This document shows positions 33,718 through 41,407 of a stretch of DNA of 50,628 bases, piece by piece. The notes below the pieces were generated by a model that was given only the letters and a program-made list of their open reading frames with translations, had not been told where the DNA came from and ran no database searches. The position numbers and the translations under genes were made by a program. The DNA lies in contig NZ_JAPSHJ010000026.1 of assembly GCF_031179985.1 (NCBI RefSeq), forward strand, positions 1 to 50,628. Reading direction: 5' to 3'. Position 1 is the stretch's first letter. The number at the start of each line of letters is the position of its first letter. Source of the stretch: Arthrobacter sp. (GTDB taxonomy: Bacteria; Actinomycetota; Actinomycetes; Actinomycetales; Micrococcaceae).

Positions 33718-34145
33718 ACACGCCCCCTATTGCGTTGGTGCTCCGCTCGAGCAGCCTCGTGCCCCCAGCGAGCACAAGATGATCATCAATCAACGCAGTT
33801 GCTAAACGCAATAGCAGATGACTTAATTGAGACCCGGTAATTTGGCTCAAGAGTTGCACAAGATTCAGCCTCAACTCAAGAACTACTCAAGATTAGACAG
33901 GGACGAACAAGAAATGGATTATCGTATGTAGGCTCATTTCTGCACCCCAGTGATCCCGATAATGGAATGCCAATCCCGCAGCAATCTTTGCAGCGACAAA
34001 GGATGAAGCGCCCGACGGCGCAGCACGGTGCAGCACACAGACTTATTTATCTGGATCACATTCTCCTGCGTTCATTCATGCGCCCTGGACTCTAAGACCA
34101 GAAATTATTCGTGATTTGTTGGCATCGAGGCTGGGAGCAAGAGTG
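33718..34145. other. Divergent intergenic region between the GH16-like and response-regulator genes
   Basis: About 430 bases with no convincing gene and lower GC than the flanks. It contains the paired CTCAAGA repeats described separately and should hold both promoters. Nothing else was recognised. Confidence 0.55.
33846..33892. repeat. Two pairs of 11-bp-spaced heptamer repeats, candidate response-regulator sites
   Basis: CTCAAGA (33846), CACAAGA (33857), CTCAAGA (33875) and CTCAAGA (33886) lie in direct orientation. Within each pair the step is 11 bases, one helical turn, which is the usual spacing for a dimer of an OmpR-family regulator. The array lies about 130 bases upstream of the GH16-like gene and 250 bases upstream of the response-regulator gene. 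Binding is inferred. Confidence 0.6.
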
Positions 34146-35024
34146 GTGAATCGCGGCATTGCTGTGGTCGTTGAAGATGAGGACGACATCCGGGAGTCGC
34201 TGAGGGACATCCTCCGCCAATCCGGATTTACCGTCCATACAACTTCTTCGGGAACGGAAGGCGTGGAGGCCGTCCGCAGGCACAACCCGGTGCTGGTCAC
34301 CATGGACCTGAGCCTTCCCGACTTCGACGGGATCGAGGCATCACGGCGCATCCGGACGTTCAGCCACGCCTACCTCATTATGGTGACGGGAAGATTGGAC
34401 GAAGCCGATGCACTGATGGGGTTTGGCGCCGGCGCTGACGACTACCTCACCAAGCCGTTCCGTCCCCGCGAGCTTCGGGCACGGATTGCGGCAATGCTTC
34501 GGCGGCCACGATGGTCAATCATGGAACCGGCCGTCATGGAACCTGTGTCCATGCAACACCATGCAACGGAACCTGCGATGCCCGAAGCTGCCCTGTTGCA
34601 ACCGGTGTTGCAACCCGCAGGGGCACTGCCCGCCGATATGCAGCCCGAAGTGAGGCTGCCCGCCGTCGGGCATTCCTTCGGGCCAGGGGAGGCGGATGAG
34701 TTCCGCGACCTGGAGCACCGCGGGCTGACTGTTAACGAGGGCATGCGGACGGCAACGATTGGTGGCGAGAAGGTGGACCTGACCCGCACGCAGTTCAATC
34801 TGCTGCTGGTGCTGATGGAAAACGGGCGCCGTGTCCAGAGTAAAGAGGAACTGGTCCGGAGGCTCCGCAACGATCCCTACGGCTCGGGTTCCTACGTCAG
34901 CACGGCCGAGGAGCGCGTCGTCGAGGTGCACATGGGGAATCTCCGGAATCGTCTCGGGGATGACCCCAAGGCGCCCAAATGGGTGGAAACAGTCCGCGGA
35001 GTCGGTTACCGGCAGGCTCCCTAG
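34146..35024 (+). CDS. Orphan OmpR-family response regulator with a long linker
   Basis: A 292-residue regulator. The receiver domain (about 1-120) has EDEDD, the phospho-Asp in VTMDLSLPDFDG and the lysine in DDYLTKPFRPREL. The OmpR winged helix (about 195-290) ends in VRGVGYRQAP. The linker between them is about 70 residues, rich in Met, Glu, Pro and Gln, and built of short repeats, far longer than usual. GTG at 34146 follows GGGAG; an upstream in-frame start is less well supported. No histidine kinase is adjacent. It is divergent from the GH16-like gene with paired repeats between. Confidence 0.85.
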   Translation: MNRGIAVVVEDEDDIRESLRDILRQSGFTVHTTSSGTEGVEAVRRHNPVLVTMDLSLPDFDGIEASRRIRTFSHAYLIMVTGRLDEADALMGFGAGADDYLTKPFRPRELRARIAAMLRRPRWSIMEPAVMEPVSMQHHATEPAMPEAALLQPVLQPAGALPADMQPEVRLPAVGHSFGPGEADEFRDLEHRGLTVNEGMRTATIGGEKVDLTRTQFNLLLVLMENGRRVQSKEELVRRLRNDPYGSGSYVSTAEERVVEVHMGNLRNRLGDDPKAPKWVETVRGVGYRQAP

Positions 35025-35890
35025 GGTTGGGATTGAAAGGCCGGCAAAAGGAAAGTGCTGATCCGGTCCAGCACACCCTCATCACGCAGCGGCCGGTTGT
35101 GTCCCAGCCCATGTGTGACCACCAGGGTGGTGGATGTGGGGTGGGCAGCGAGCAGGGCGTGCGCCTGGTTCAGCCCGATCATAGTATCGGCGTCGTCGTG
35201 GATCACGAGCCACGGAACCTCGACGGGGAGCGGAGCCGTGGCCGAGAGACTCGTCCAAATATCGGTAGTGCCACGGAACAGCCGGCGTTCAGTGCGGCGT
35301 CGAACCGCGAGCACGCTTGAGCCGCTAAGTCCGAGCTTGTGTGCGAAGCTCTGCAGAAGATACTCGAAGTCGGCGGCACCGTTCACCGTGACGAGCCTTC
35401 CAACCCGGACGCCTCCCCGAATGGCGAGGGCGGCGCCCGGCGTCCCGAACGAGTGTGCAACGATCGCCTCGAACCCGTCATGCTGGCGGCCAAGCTCGGC
35501 AATGATGGCGGCATAGTCGCGGACATCGGTTCGCAGGCCGCTGGATTCGCCGTGTGCGGGGGCATCAAAAGCCACGATCGTCCGTCCTGCCGCCCGTAGC
35601 TCCCGCACGAGGGGAGCAAAGGCAGCGGCACGGCTTTGCCAGCCGTGGACCAGCAGCACTGCTCGGGGTCCGGTTCCCCAGCGATAGGTTGCTACGCGCC
35701 GGCCCCGCACACGAATGGTGGATCGTCTGGCGTGCTCCATGACGTACCGTTCCGTTTCATGCACGGGCTTCCGTTTACCTGGCCGTACCCAAAGGCTGTA
35801 GGCAGTCTCAGCCGCGAGCGGCGGGGCGACAGACTCGAGCAGGCGAAGTGCATGAATCACTGGCGGAAGAGAGGGCGTCTGCGTCGTCAT
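35021..35890 (-). CDS. Alpha/beta-hydrolase, divergent from a TetR regulator
   Basis: A 289-residue alpha/beta-hydrolase. AVLLVHGWQSRAAAFAPL starts the core, FDAPAHGESSGL follows, the nucleophile is in IVAHSFGTPGAAL, and the catalytic His lies in HGLGHNRPLRDE. The ATG at 35890 has a weak ribosome site, but the domain begins soon after. The 3' end overlaps the response-regulator stop by four bases, convergent. Expression is probably controlled by the divergent TetR protein. Substrate unknown. Confidence 0.82.
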   Translation of the reverse strand: MTTQTPSLPPVIHALRLLESVAPPLAAETAYSLWVRPGKRKPVHETERYVMEHARRSTIRVRGRRVATYRWGTGPRAVLLVHGWQSRAAAFAPLVRELRAAGRTIVAFDAPAHGESSGLRTDVRDYAAIIAELGRQHDGFEAIVAHSFGTPGAALAIRGGVRVGRLVTVNGAADFEYLLQSFAHKLGLSGSSVLAVRRRTERRLFRGTTDIWTSLSATAPLPVEVPWLVIHDDADTMIGLNQAHALLAAHPTSTTLVVTHGLGHNRPLRDEGVLDRISTFLLPAFQSQP

Positions 35891-35907
35891 AGTGCTAAAA
35901 TATACAC

Positions 35908-35919
35908 ACGACCGTTCGT
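35908..35919. promoter_or_regulatory. Candidate TetR operator
   Basis: ACGACCGTTCGT is a 12-bp palindrome with only the centre mismatched, 18 bases before the hydrolase start and 22 before the TetR start, overlapping an AT-rich TATACAC likely to be a promoter element. A site in this position would control both divergent genes. Confidence 0.5.
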
Positions 35920-35940
35920 ACTGTCTAGAGGAATATTCGA

Positions 35941-36609
35941 ATGTCAAACACAGCTGTAACCGCCGATGGCCGCCGTCAGCGTGGTGATGAGTCCCGGCGC
36001 GCCATTCTGCGCCTGGCTGTCGACCAGGCGTCGTTGAGTGGACTCGATGGGCTCACAATCGGCGGACTGGCAAGCGAGCTCGGCGTCAGCAAAAGCAACG
36101 TCGCGACGCTGTTTGGTTCGAAGCTGGATCTGCAGCTCGCGACGATTGAAGCCGCCCGCGCGGTATTCATTGAGAAGGTCATCTCTCCGGCGCTCGCCCG
36201 CCCACACGGACTCCGGAGGCTCATCGGCCTTGTAGAGCTGTGGCTGGACTACTCAGAGGGCCGCGTGTTCGCGGGTGGATGTTTTTTCCGTGCCGTCGGG
36301 GCGGACGCTTCGGCAAAGGACGACGCCGCCCGGGAGCTTCTCGCGCGGATCGATGAGGAGTGGCTCGCGTTCCTGACCCGCGCAGTGCGGGAAGCTGAGC
36401 CGGAACTGCCCGGCTTAGCAGGCCGGAGCAACGCCGCCGAGGTGCTCGCGTTCGAGATCGGGGCGATGCTCGATGCAGCGAACATGAGCTCCCTCCTGCA
36501 CCGCACATCGCGCGGATACTCCCTCGCGCGGAGCGGGATCCGGGATCGGCTCATCGCGCTGGGCGCTCCGGCGGACATCGGCCTGGCGCCGGATTCAGCT
36601 ACGACGTAA
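35941..36609 (+). CDS. TetR-family transcriptional regulator
   Basis: A 222-residue repressor. The N-terminal helix-turn-helix reads LTIGGLASELGVSKSNVATL (about 40-60) followed by FGSKLDLQLATIEAA. The C-terminal ligand domain has GRVFAGGCFFRAVGADAS, a pattern seen in TetR proteins that sense small hydrophobic molecules. It is divergent from the alpha/beta-hydrolase, with a palindrome between. It most likely controls that hydrolase and itself. Confidence 0.88.
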   Translation: MSNTAVTADGRRQRGDESRRAILRLAVDQASLSGLDGLTIGGLASELGVSKSNVATLFGSKLDLQLATIEAARAVFIEKVISPALARPHGLRRLIGLVELWLDYSEGRVFAGGCFFRAVGADASAKDDAARELLARIDEEWLAFLTRAVREAEPELPGLAGRSNAAEVLAFEIGAMLDAANMSSLLHRTSRGYSLARSGIRDRLIALGAPADIGLAPDSATT

Positions 36610-36625
36610 CGACTGCCGAACCGGC

Positions 36626-36841
36626 TTGATCCAGTACTGGAGCCTGGACAGCAAAAGCGCCGCCAAGAGCGCCGCTGCCACATGGGTGTCCACCATCAGT
36701 TCCCCGGAATGTGAGGATGCAGGTTCGGCGGGAATCACAGGCAACTGGGCCCAGCCAACCACCCATAACGTGGGCTTCGACGCCGGAAGTCTTCTGCCAC
36801 GGGAATCCCCTACTGTGGTCGATCCACTCATCTGCGCTTGA
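36626..36841 (+). other. Possible gene fragment of unknown origin
   Basis: A 71-codon frame starting at TTG has strongly GC-rich third positions, as real genes here do, but no ribosome site. It reads IQYWSLDSKSAAKSAAATWV and later GNWAQPTTHNVGFDAGSL, with Trp and Gly content like the end of an extracellular protein. I cannot name a family. It could be the tail of a lost gene or chance. The opposite strand also has an open frame with a hydrophobic segment. Confidence 0.25.
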
Positions 36842-36870
36842 ATCTACTGTGTGCCCATACGATTGTCAGC

Positions 36871-37803
36871 ATGATCAGTCACGCAGACGTTGAGGAAGCC
36901 GCCAGCAGAATCGCCGGGAGGATCCGCTTCACGCCGCTGATCCAAGTTGATCCCGGAACGTTCGCCGGCGAGGTGTGGCTCAAGTGCGAATTCATGCAGC
37001 ACACCGGCACCTTCAAGGCCAGGGGCGCCTTCAATCGCATCCTCGCCTCTCATGAACGGGGAGAGCTGAATCCTGACGTGGGCATCGTCGTCGCATCCGG
37101 TGGGAACGCAGGCCTTGCCAATGCGTATGCTGCCCAGCAGCTCGGAGTCCCCGCATCTGTTTATGTCCCGGAGACTGCACCTGCCGTAAAGGTCAGAAAA
37201 CTCGTGGCCAGTGGAGCAACAGTGGTCCAGGGAGGAGCCGAGTACGCGGAAGCCTACGAGGCCGCCATTAAGTATGCGGAAGAGACCGGGGCCGTTTATT
37301 GCCATGCGTACGACCAGCCGGAGATCGCAGCAGGGGCAGGCACTGTCGGTTCTGAGCTGCTGGAACAACTCGAAGGCCTAGACACTGTTGTGATCGCGGT
37401 GGGCGGCGGAGGACTCATGGCCGGGGTCGCCGCAGCGGTCGAAGGCCGGGCAAAGGTGCTCGCTGTCGAGCCGTACACAGCCCCCACTCTTTCCGCGGCC
37501 CTCCATGCCGGAGAGCCTGTTGATGTCGCTGTCTCGGGAATAGCAGCTGATGCCTTGGGAGCACGCCGGATCGGAGACATCGCCTATGCCGTGGCGTCCC
37601 GTACCGGGGTAGGAAGCCTCTTGGTTTCCGACGACGACATCGTCACCGCGCGCTCCTGGTTGTGGGACCACTACCGCATCGTCGTGGAGCATGGCGCCGC
37701 CGCCGCGCTCGCCGCCCTCCAGTCCGGTGCCTACGTCCCTTCCGAAGGTGAGCGGGTGGCCGTCGTGCTCTGTGGCTCCAATACAGACCCCTCCACTGTT
37801 TAG
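36871..37803 (+). CDS. Threonine/serine dehydratase-like PLP enzyme
   Basis: A 310-residue fold-type II PLP enzyme expected to deaminate threonine or serine, or act on a related hydroxy-amino acid. The PLP lysine is in GTFKARGAFNRIL (about residue 51), the phosphate-binding loop is VIAVGGGGLMAGV (about 178), and VASGGNAGLANAYAAQQLG matches the substrate loop. There is no ACT regulatory domain, so it is of the short, catabolic type. ATG at 36871 lacks a strong ribosome site but begins at the domain edge. The riboswitch region follows. Confidence 0.85.
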   Translation: MISHADVEEAASRIAGRIRFTPLIQVDPGTFAGEVWLKCEFMQHTGTFKARGAFNRILASHERGELNPDVGIVVASGGNAGLANAYAAQQLGVPASVYVPETAPAVKVRKLVASGATVVQGGAEYAEAYEAAIKYAEETGAVYCHAYDQPEIAAGAGTVGSELLEQLEGLDTVVIAVGGGGLMAGVAAAVEGRAKVLAVEPYTAPTLSAALHAGEPVDVAVSGIAADALGARRIGDIAYAVASRTGVGSLLVSDDDIVTARSWLWDHYRIVVEHGAAAALAALQSGAYVPSEGERVAVVLCGSNTDPSTV

Positions 37804-37904
37804 CACGCATATTTAACGAGTCGAAAAGTTTTGTTACCGAAACGTGACTTCTGGCAGGAGCAGAAGCTAATCTCTTGTGGTGCCCCCGGCTCCAGCCGGG
37901 GCAT

Positions 37905-38107
37905 TCCCGCGTCAGTATGCCGAACCCTGCCGCTGACGGGGATTCGTCCGCATTATTCAGCGGCAGGGACGGGGGAACCACGATTCCACTCGGACCTCTT
38001 GTCAGGTCCTAGGGGTTAAGTCGCTTCGCGCCGCCCCACGGCGGTGTGAACCGGCCGGGTGAACTCCCACCCGAACCCGACAGCTCACCCCGCAGGCATG
38101 GGAGAGG
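37905..38107 (+). ncRNA. Cyclic-di-AMP riboswitch (ydaO-yuaA type)
   Basis: The leader of the LysM-NlpC/P60 gene has the conserved ydaO elements in order: GCCGAACCC near 37919, a CTGCCGCTG/CAGCGGCAG hairpin, GGACGGGGGAACCACG near 37967, GGGGTTAAG near 38011, then the CGGGTGAACTCCCACCCG stem and AACCCGACAGCTCACCCCG (38074-38092), ending before the start codon. Such RNAs are known in actinobacteria ahead of cell-wall hydrolase genes and turn expression off when cyclic-di-AMP is high. A GCCCCCGGCT/AGCCGGGGC hairpin lies just upstream (37882-37902). Exact ends are approximate. Confidence 0.88.
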
Positions 38108-38116
38108 CAAATCACC

Positions 38117-38953
38117 ATGTCACAAAAGTCCATTTTGGCGCGCCATCGTGCCACCCCTACCCGCTCCATCGTCGCGAGCGGGTTGTCGACCTCAGCTAAA
38201 TCGCACGTTATGGCGCTGGGCAGGCCAGCCCTCATCATCGCCGCCGCATCAGGCCTTCTTTTCGGAGTCGGGGCTCCCGCCCATGCTGGAGCACATGCAC
38301 CGGATGGCTCCACCGGCACCACTGTGGGAACCGCTGCTCAGGCCCAGGCACCGGTGCAGCCAGCAGCAGCGGTTGCCCCGGCCACAGGAAAGGTTCACAC
38401 GGTTGTCTCCGGCGACACTCTCGGCGCCATCTCGGCAAGCTACGGCGTAACCCTGAACTCGGTCCTCGCCGCCAACAACCTGGCGATGGCGTCCATCATC
38501 TATCCCGGCAACCAGATCCAGATTCCGGGAGCAGGGTCGGCAGCTGCGCCCACCCTGTCTCTGGCATCCACCTCCATCAACCCCGTCGCGGCTCCAGCTC
38601 CAGCGGCGGCACCGGCACCGGCACCTGCTCCTGCGGCTGCCAGTGGGACGGGGGCAGCATTGCTCGCTGCCGCCTATGGCCAGATTGGCGCCACCCAGGA
38701 CTGCACCATTCTGGTGGAGAGGGCACTGCGCTCCATCGGCAAGAGCGTAGGTGACCTCGCCCCGACCCAGTTCTTCCAGTACGGAACGGTGGTTGGAACT
38801 CCCGCACCCGGTGATCTGGTGATCAGCTCCGGGCACATCGGGATCTACGCAGGCAACGGACAAGTCGTCAGCAGCGGCATGAACTATGTCAATGCAACGC
38901 TTGTCCATCCGTTGTCCTGGCTCTCGGGCTACTCGTTTGTGCGGGTTGCCTAG
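38117..38953 (+). CDS. Secreted LysM-NlpC/P60-type cell-wall hydrolase
   Basis: A 278-residue exported protein. The signal sequence (about 1-58) ends at APAHA. A LysM domain (about 93-140; HTVVSGDTLGAISASYGV, IIYPGNQIQIPG) binds peptidoglycan, an Ala/Pro linker follows, and the C-terminal NlpC/P60-like domain has the cysteine in GATQDCTILVERAL and the histidine in SGHIGIYAGNGQV. It probably cuts peptide bonds in peptidoglycan. A cyclic-di-AMP riboswitch in its leader controls it. The domain is short for the family. Confidence 0.88.
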   Translation: MSQKSILARHRATPTRSIVASGLSTSAKSHVMALGRPALIIAAASGLLFGVGAPAHAGAHAPDGSTGTTVGTAAQAQAPVQPAAAVAPATGKVHTVVSGDTLGAISASYGVTLNSVLAANNLAMASIIYPGNQIQIPGAGSAAAPTLSLASTSINPVAAPAPAAAPAPAPAPAAASGTGAALLAAAYGQIGATQDCTILVERALRSIGKSVGDLAPTQFFQYGTVVGTPAPGDLVISSGHIGIYAGNGQVVSSGMNYVNATLVHPLSWLSGYSFVRVA

Positions 38954-38985
38954 TCCGGCCTTCCAGAAGAGCGGGGCAGAGGAAA

Positions 38986-39021
38986 GCGGCAGGTGCCGGG
39001 ACAACCGGTACCTGCCGCCTT
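38986..39021. terminator. Terminator after the cell-wall hydrolase gene
   Basis: Arms 38986-38999 and 39005-39018 (GCGGCAGGTGCCGG with its near complement) pair over 14 bases with one G-U type pair and a five-base loop. A pyrimidine-rich stretch follows. The convergent DUF4242 gene ends 27 bases further on, so it may serve both. Confidence 0.7.
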
Positions 39022-39047
39022 CTGAGCTTTAGCTGCCTTGCCGTCAG

Positions 39048-39296
39048 TCACACTTTCAGCGGCAGCTCATGAACTTCGTCTGCGCGGTGACCTGTACGTT
39101 CGTGAATCCGCTGGACAGCTTCGGCTGATGGGGCCTCTGACAGGCAGTAGATGACACCGTCTTTCGGGTCCGCCCATGCGTTCTTGAAATTGACGTTTTC
39201 TTCGGCCTGGATGGCTAGATCAGCTGCATGGGCTGCTTGGAGGTCCTCCCTGGTCAGCCCTTTCATGTTGTGGTGAACATCCATATATTCCGGCAT
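39048..39296 (-). CDS. DUF4242 / SCO4226-like small protein, possible nickel binding
   Basis: An 82-residue protein with MPEYMDVHHNMKGLTREDL at the start and VIYCLSEAPSAEAVQRIH later, the pattern of the DUF4242 family. The Streptomyces coelicolor member SCO4226 is known as a nickel-binding ferredoxin-like-fold protein. The His pair near the N-terminus and His residues near the end may bind metal. AAGGAGAGG precedes the ATG. Its role in the cell is not established. Confidence 0.82.
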   Translation of the reverse strand: MPEYMDVHHNMKGLTREDLQAAHAADLAIQAEENVNFKNAWADPKDGVIYCLSEAPSAEAVQRIHERTGHRADEVHELPLKV

Positions 39297-39406
39297 GGTT
39301 CCTCTCCTTAGCTACGGCCTGCATGGTTTGCAGTGTGGAGTTAAGGGAGACGCTAGGCCTCTGACATCACACCGTCAATAGTCTTGTCGTGGGGAATAAT
39401 AGGCCA

Positions 39407-40351
39407 ATGCAACCCGAGTGGAGTACCCGCATCAGCTGGCCCGATGTGCCAGGACATGTGAGGGCGGGCATCGAAGAGATCCTGGGAGCTCCCGTGCAGG
39501 AATGGACCAGCCAGCGGGGCGGATTCTCCCCGGGTACGGCAGACAGGGTACGAACCGTTTCGGGTCAGCAGGCCTTCGTTAAGGCCGTGGGCACGGCCCA
39601 GAATGAGCACTCGCCATCGATCCACCGGAAAGAAGCGGCCAATACCGCCGGCTTACCTCCCGAGGTGCCGTCACCCGCTTTAATTGGAACGTTCGACGAC
39701 GGCGAGTGGGTTGCCCTTATCCTGGCTGATGTCGAGGGACGTGCCCCGCGCGTTCCGTGGTCCATGGCCGAACTGACCGTTGTGCTGGATGCGCTGCTGG
39801 ATCTTGCCAGCACTCCGGTCCCTCTATCCTTGGCACATCTGCCGCTCCTTGACCATGAGCTTCGTGACGCCTTTGATGGATGGGCGCGTGTGAGGGACGA
39901 AGAGCCCGAAAGCTGCGACCCCTGGATCCTGGGTAACCTGGATGCCCTCGAAACACTGGCCGCACAAGGCCTGAAGGATCTCAGTGGCAGCAGCCTGGTG
40001 CATGGGGATATCCGGGCCGACAACATTCTCATCACAGGCAACAACAAGGCCGTCCTTGTCGATTGGCCTTGGGCTTGCATCGGCGCTGGCTGGATTGACG
40101 GCCTCTCACTGTTGATCAATGCCCGGCTGTTTGACGCAGACTTCGATGTTGAGTCCGTGCTGCTTTCCCATCCGGTCTTCTCAGGGCTTCAGCCCGGCAA
40201 CGTCGACGGTGTACTGTCCGGACTCGGCGCCTACTTCATTGATGCCGCCCGTCAGCCGCCGCCCGCGGGACTTCCCTCTGTCCGTGCATTCCAGCAGCAG
40301 CAAGGCGACGCTGTGATCGCCTGGCTCCAACAGCGCGCCTGCATCAGGTAA
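39407..40351 (+). CDS. Aminoglycoside phosphotransferase-like kinase, substrate unknown
   Basis: A 314-residue protein of the APH/choline-kinase fold. The Brenner motif SSLVHGDIRADNIL (about 205) provides the catalytic Asp and Asn, and AVLVDWPWACIGAGWIDG the metal-binding Asp. QQAFVKAVGT has the ATP-binding lysine. ATG at 39407 is chosen over 39389 because AGG lies just upstream. Such proteins often phosphorylate sugars, amines or antibiotics; no particular substrate is indicated. It stands alone. Confidence 0.78.
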   Translation: MQPEWSTRISWPDVPGHVRAGIEEILGAPVQEWTSQRGGFSPGTADRVRTVSGQQAFVKAVGTAQNEHSPSIHRKEAANTAGLPPEVPSPALIGTFDDGEWVALILADVEGRAPRVPWSMAELTVVLDALLDLASTPVPLSLAHLPLLDHELRDAFDGWARVRDEEPESCDPWILGNLDALETLAAQGLKDLSGSSLVHGDIRADNILITGNNKAVLVDWPWACIGAGWIDGLSLLINARLFDADFDVESVLLSHPVFSGLQPGNVDGVLSGLGAYFIDAARQPPPAGLPSVRAFQQQQGDAVIAWLQQRACIR

Positions 40352-40387
40352 CCAGAGCCGGACAGAGCCGCGTCGGAGAGAACTGCA

Positions 40388-40624
40388 GTGAATATCCCAA
40401 CACTGCTGCTCGTGGATCTGGACGTGGTGATTTCCGAAGCTGAGGGTGTGAAGAAGCCGGATCCATCCCGCGGACGGGATTGGCCTGACGGCCTTGAACC
40501 GCCGTCCCTGCCAGGCACAACGGCTGCTGACGTTATCAACGCGATTGTGATGCCTCGTCAAACACGGGGTGTCAGGAGGTTCTGGGTGGGGTCGTACGTG
40601 ATACCGATGGAAGCGGCATATTGA
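40388..40624 (+). pseudogene. N-terminal remnant of a HAD-like hydrolase gene
   Basis: A GTG start with GGAGAG upstream begins PTLLLVDLDVVISEAEG, where VDLDVV fits the HAD catalytic motif DxDxx(V/T). After about 58 residues, near 40560, the frame enters the opposite-strand serine-hydrolase gene and reads antisense of it. Nothing of the remaining HAD domain is present. This appears to be a gene cut at its 3' side by a deletion. Confidence 0.45.
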
Positions 40625-41148
40625 ATGAGCCGCGGGAAGCCGATCTCATCCATGAGGAGCAGCCACGAATCGTCATTGCTCGAGTTGATCATGGACTCCA
40701 GCTGGAAGGCCGCGGTGTAATTTCCAAGAGGCTCATCCAGCTCCAGATCTCCACTTTCCACGAGGCGGTAGTACGCAACGGCAGTGAGGACCTTGGCTGT
40801 GCTGGCCGCGAGATACGTGGACACGTCTCCATACAGGCGCACCTCCCCGCTCTGTACGTCTCCCAACGCCACGCCGATCCTGAAATCTGCGTTTGCAGCG
40901 AGGATCTGCTGAATCGCGTCATCCAATTCCTCTGTCATGCCCCGTGATGACTGCCCTGGCGTGGATGATTCCTGGGGCAGTTCCATTCCGGCGTCATCTG
41001 TGTCACGCGCTTCCGCCTGGCTTGGCCCCGGTAGGATTCCTGGGGCGTCCGGAACCGACCGGATAGCTGCCAAGGCCAAGGTGACCAGGATGATGGCGCC
41101 AGTGATTGTCCAGAGCACCACCAGGCGGGCCGCTGCTGCTGAAGTCAT
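40558..41148 (-). pseudogene. Class A beta-lactamase-like serine hydrolase, C-terminus missing
   Basis: A 196-residue product with an N-terminal membrane helix (VVLWTITGAIILVTLALAA), a linker, and the beta-lactamase-fold start FRIGVALGDVQSGEV. The SxxK motif is in AASTAKVLTAVAYY and the SDN-like triad in NSSNDDSW. The sequence ends right after NLLTPRV; the family normally continues another 70-80 residues to the KTG strand. GGAGG precedes the ATG at 41148. The loss of the last part should abolish activity. It meets the truncated HAD-like gene at the same point. Confidence 0.7.
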
Positions 41149-41292
41149 CCCGGGTCCTCCACACCAGCCGGCAGGACCGCCGGCTGCATCAGCGGATTCG
41201 TGTTGACGCCATGAGGAGGCGTCCACTGCACCGAATGTAGCCCCGGCTTCAGCCATTGTCCATGAAGGCTTAGTCGGGCTTTGCGAGAAATG

Positions 41293-41339
41293 GGAGTGCC
41301 GCACGCATCCCCCCAATACGCGGATGCGGGCGGCACTCC
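41293..41339. terminator. Terminator hairpin left of the amine-oxidase operon
   Basis: Arms 41293-41310 and 41322-41339 pair over 18 bases with one mismatch around an 11-base loop. It lies 70 bases beyond the stop of the leftward FAD oxidoreductase gene and upstream of the serine-hydrolase gene, and most likely ends the ABC-transporter operon. Confidence 0.75.
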
Positions 41340-41407
41340 TGCTGTTGGAGCCAGTGACTCCTGCTTGTTGCTGAGACCCTGCTTATGGTGAAACTCTTCT
41401 GATACCC

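Noticed and set aside
37882..37902. The strong GCCCCCGGCT hairpin as a standalone terminator
   Set aside because: It has no T run and lies immediately before the riboswitch, so it was mentioned with the riboswitch and not called separately.
38577..38640. Low-complexity GC-rich repeat as a possible minisatellite
   Set aside because: It only encodes the Ala/Pro linker of the LysM-NlpC/P60 protein, a common feature of such linkers.
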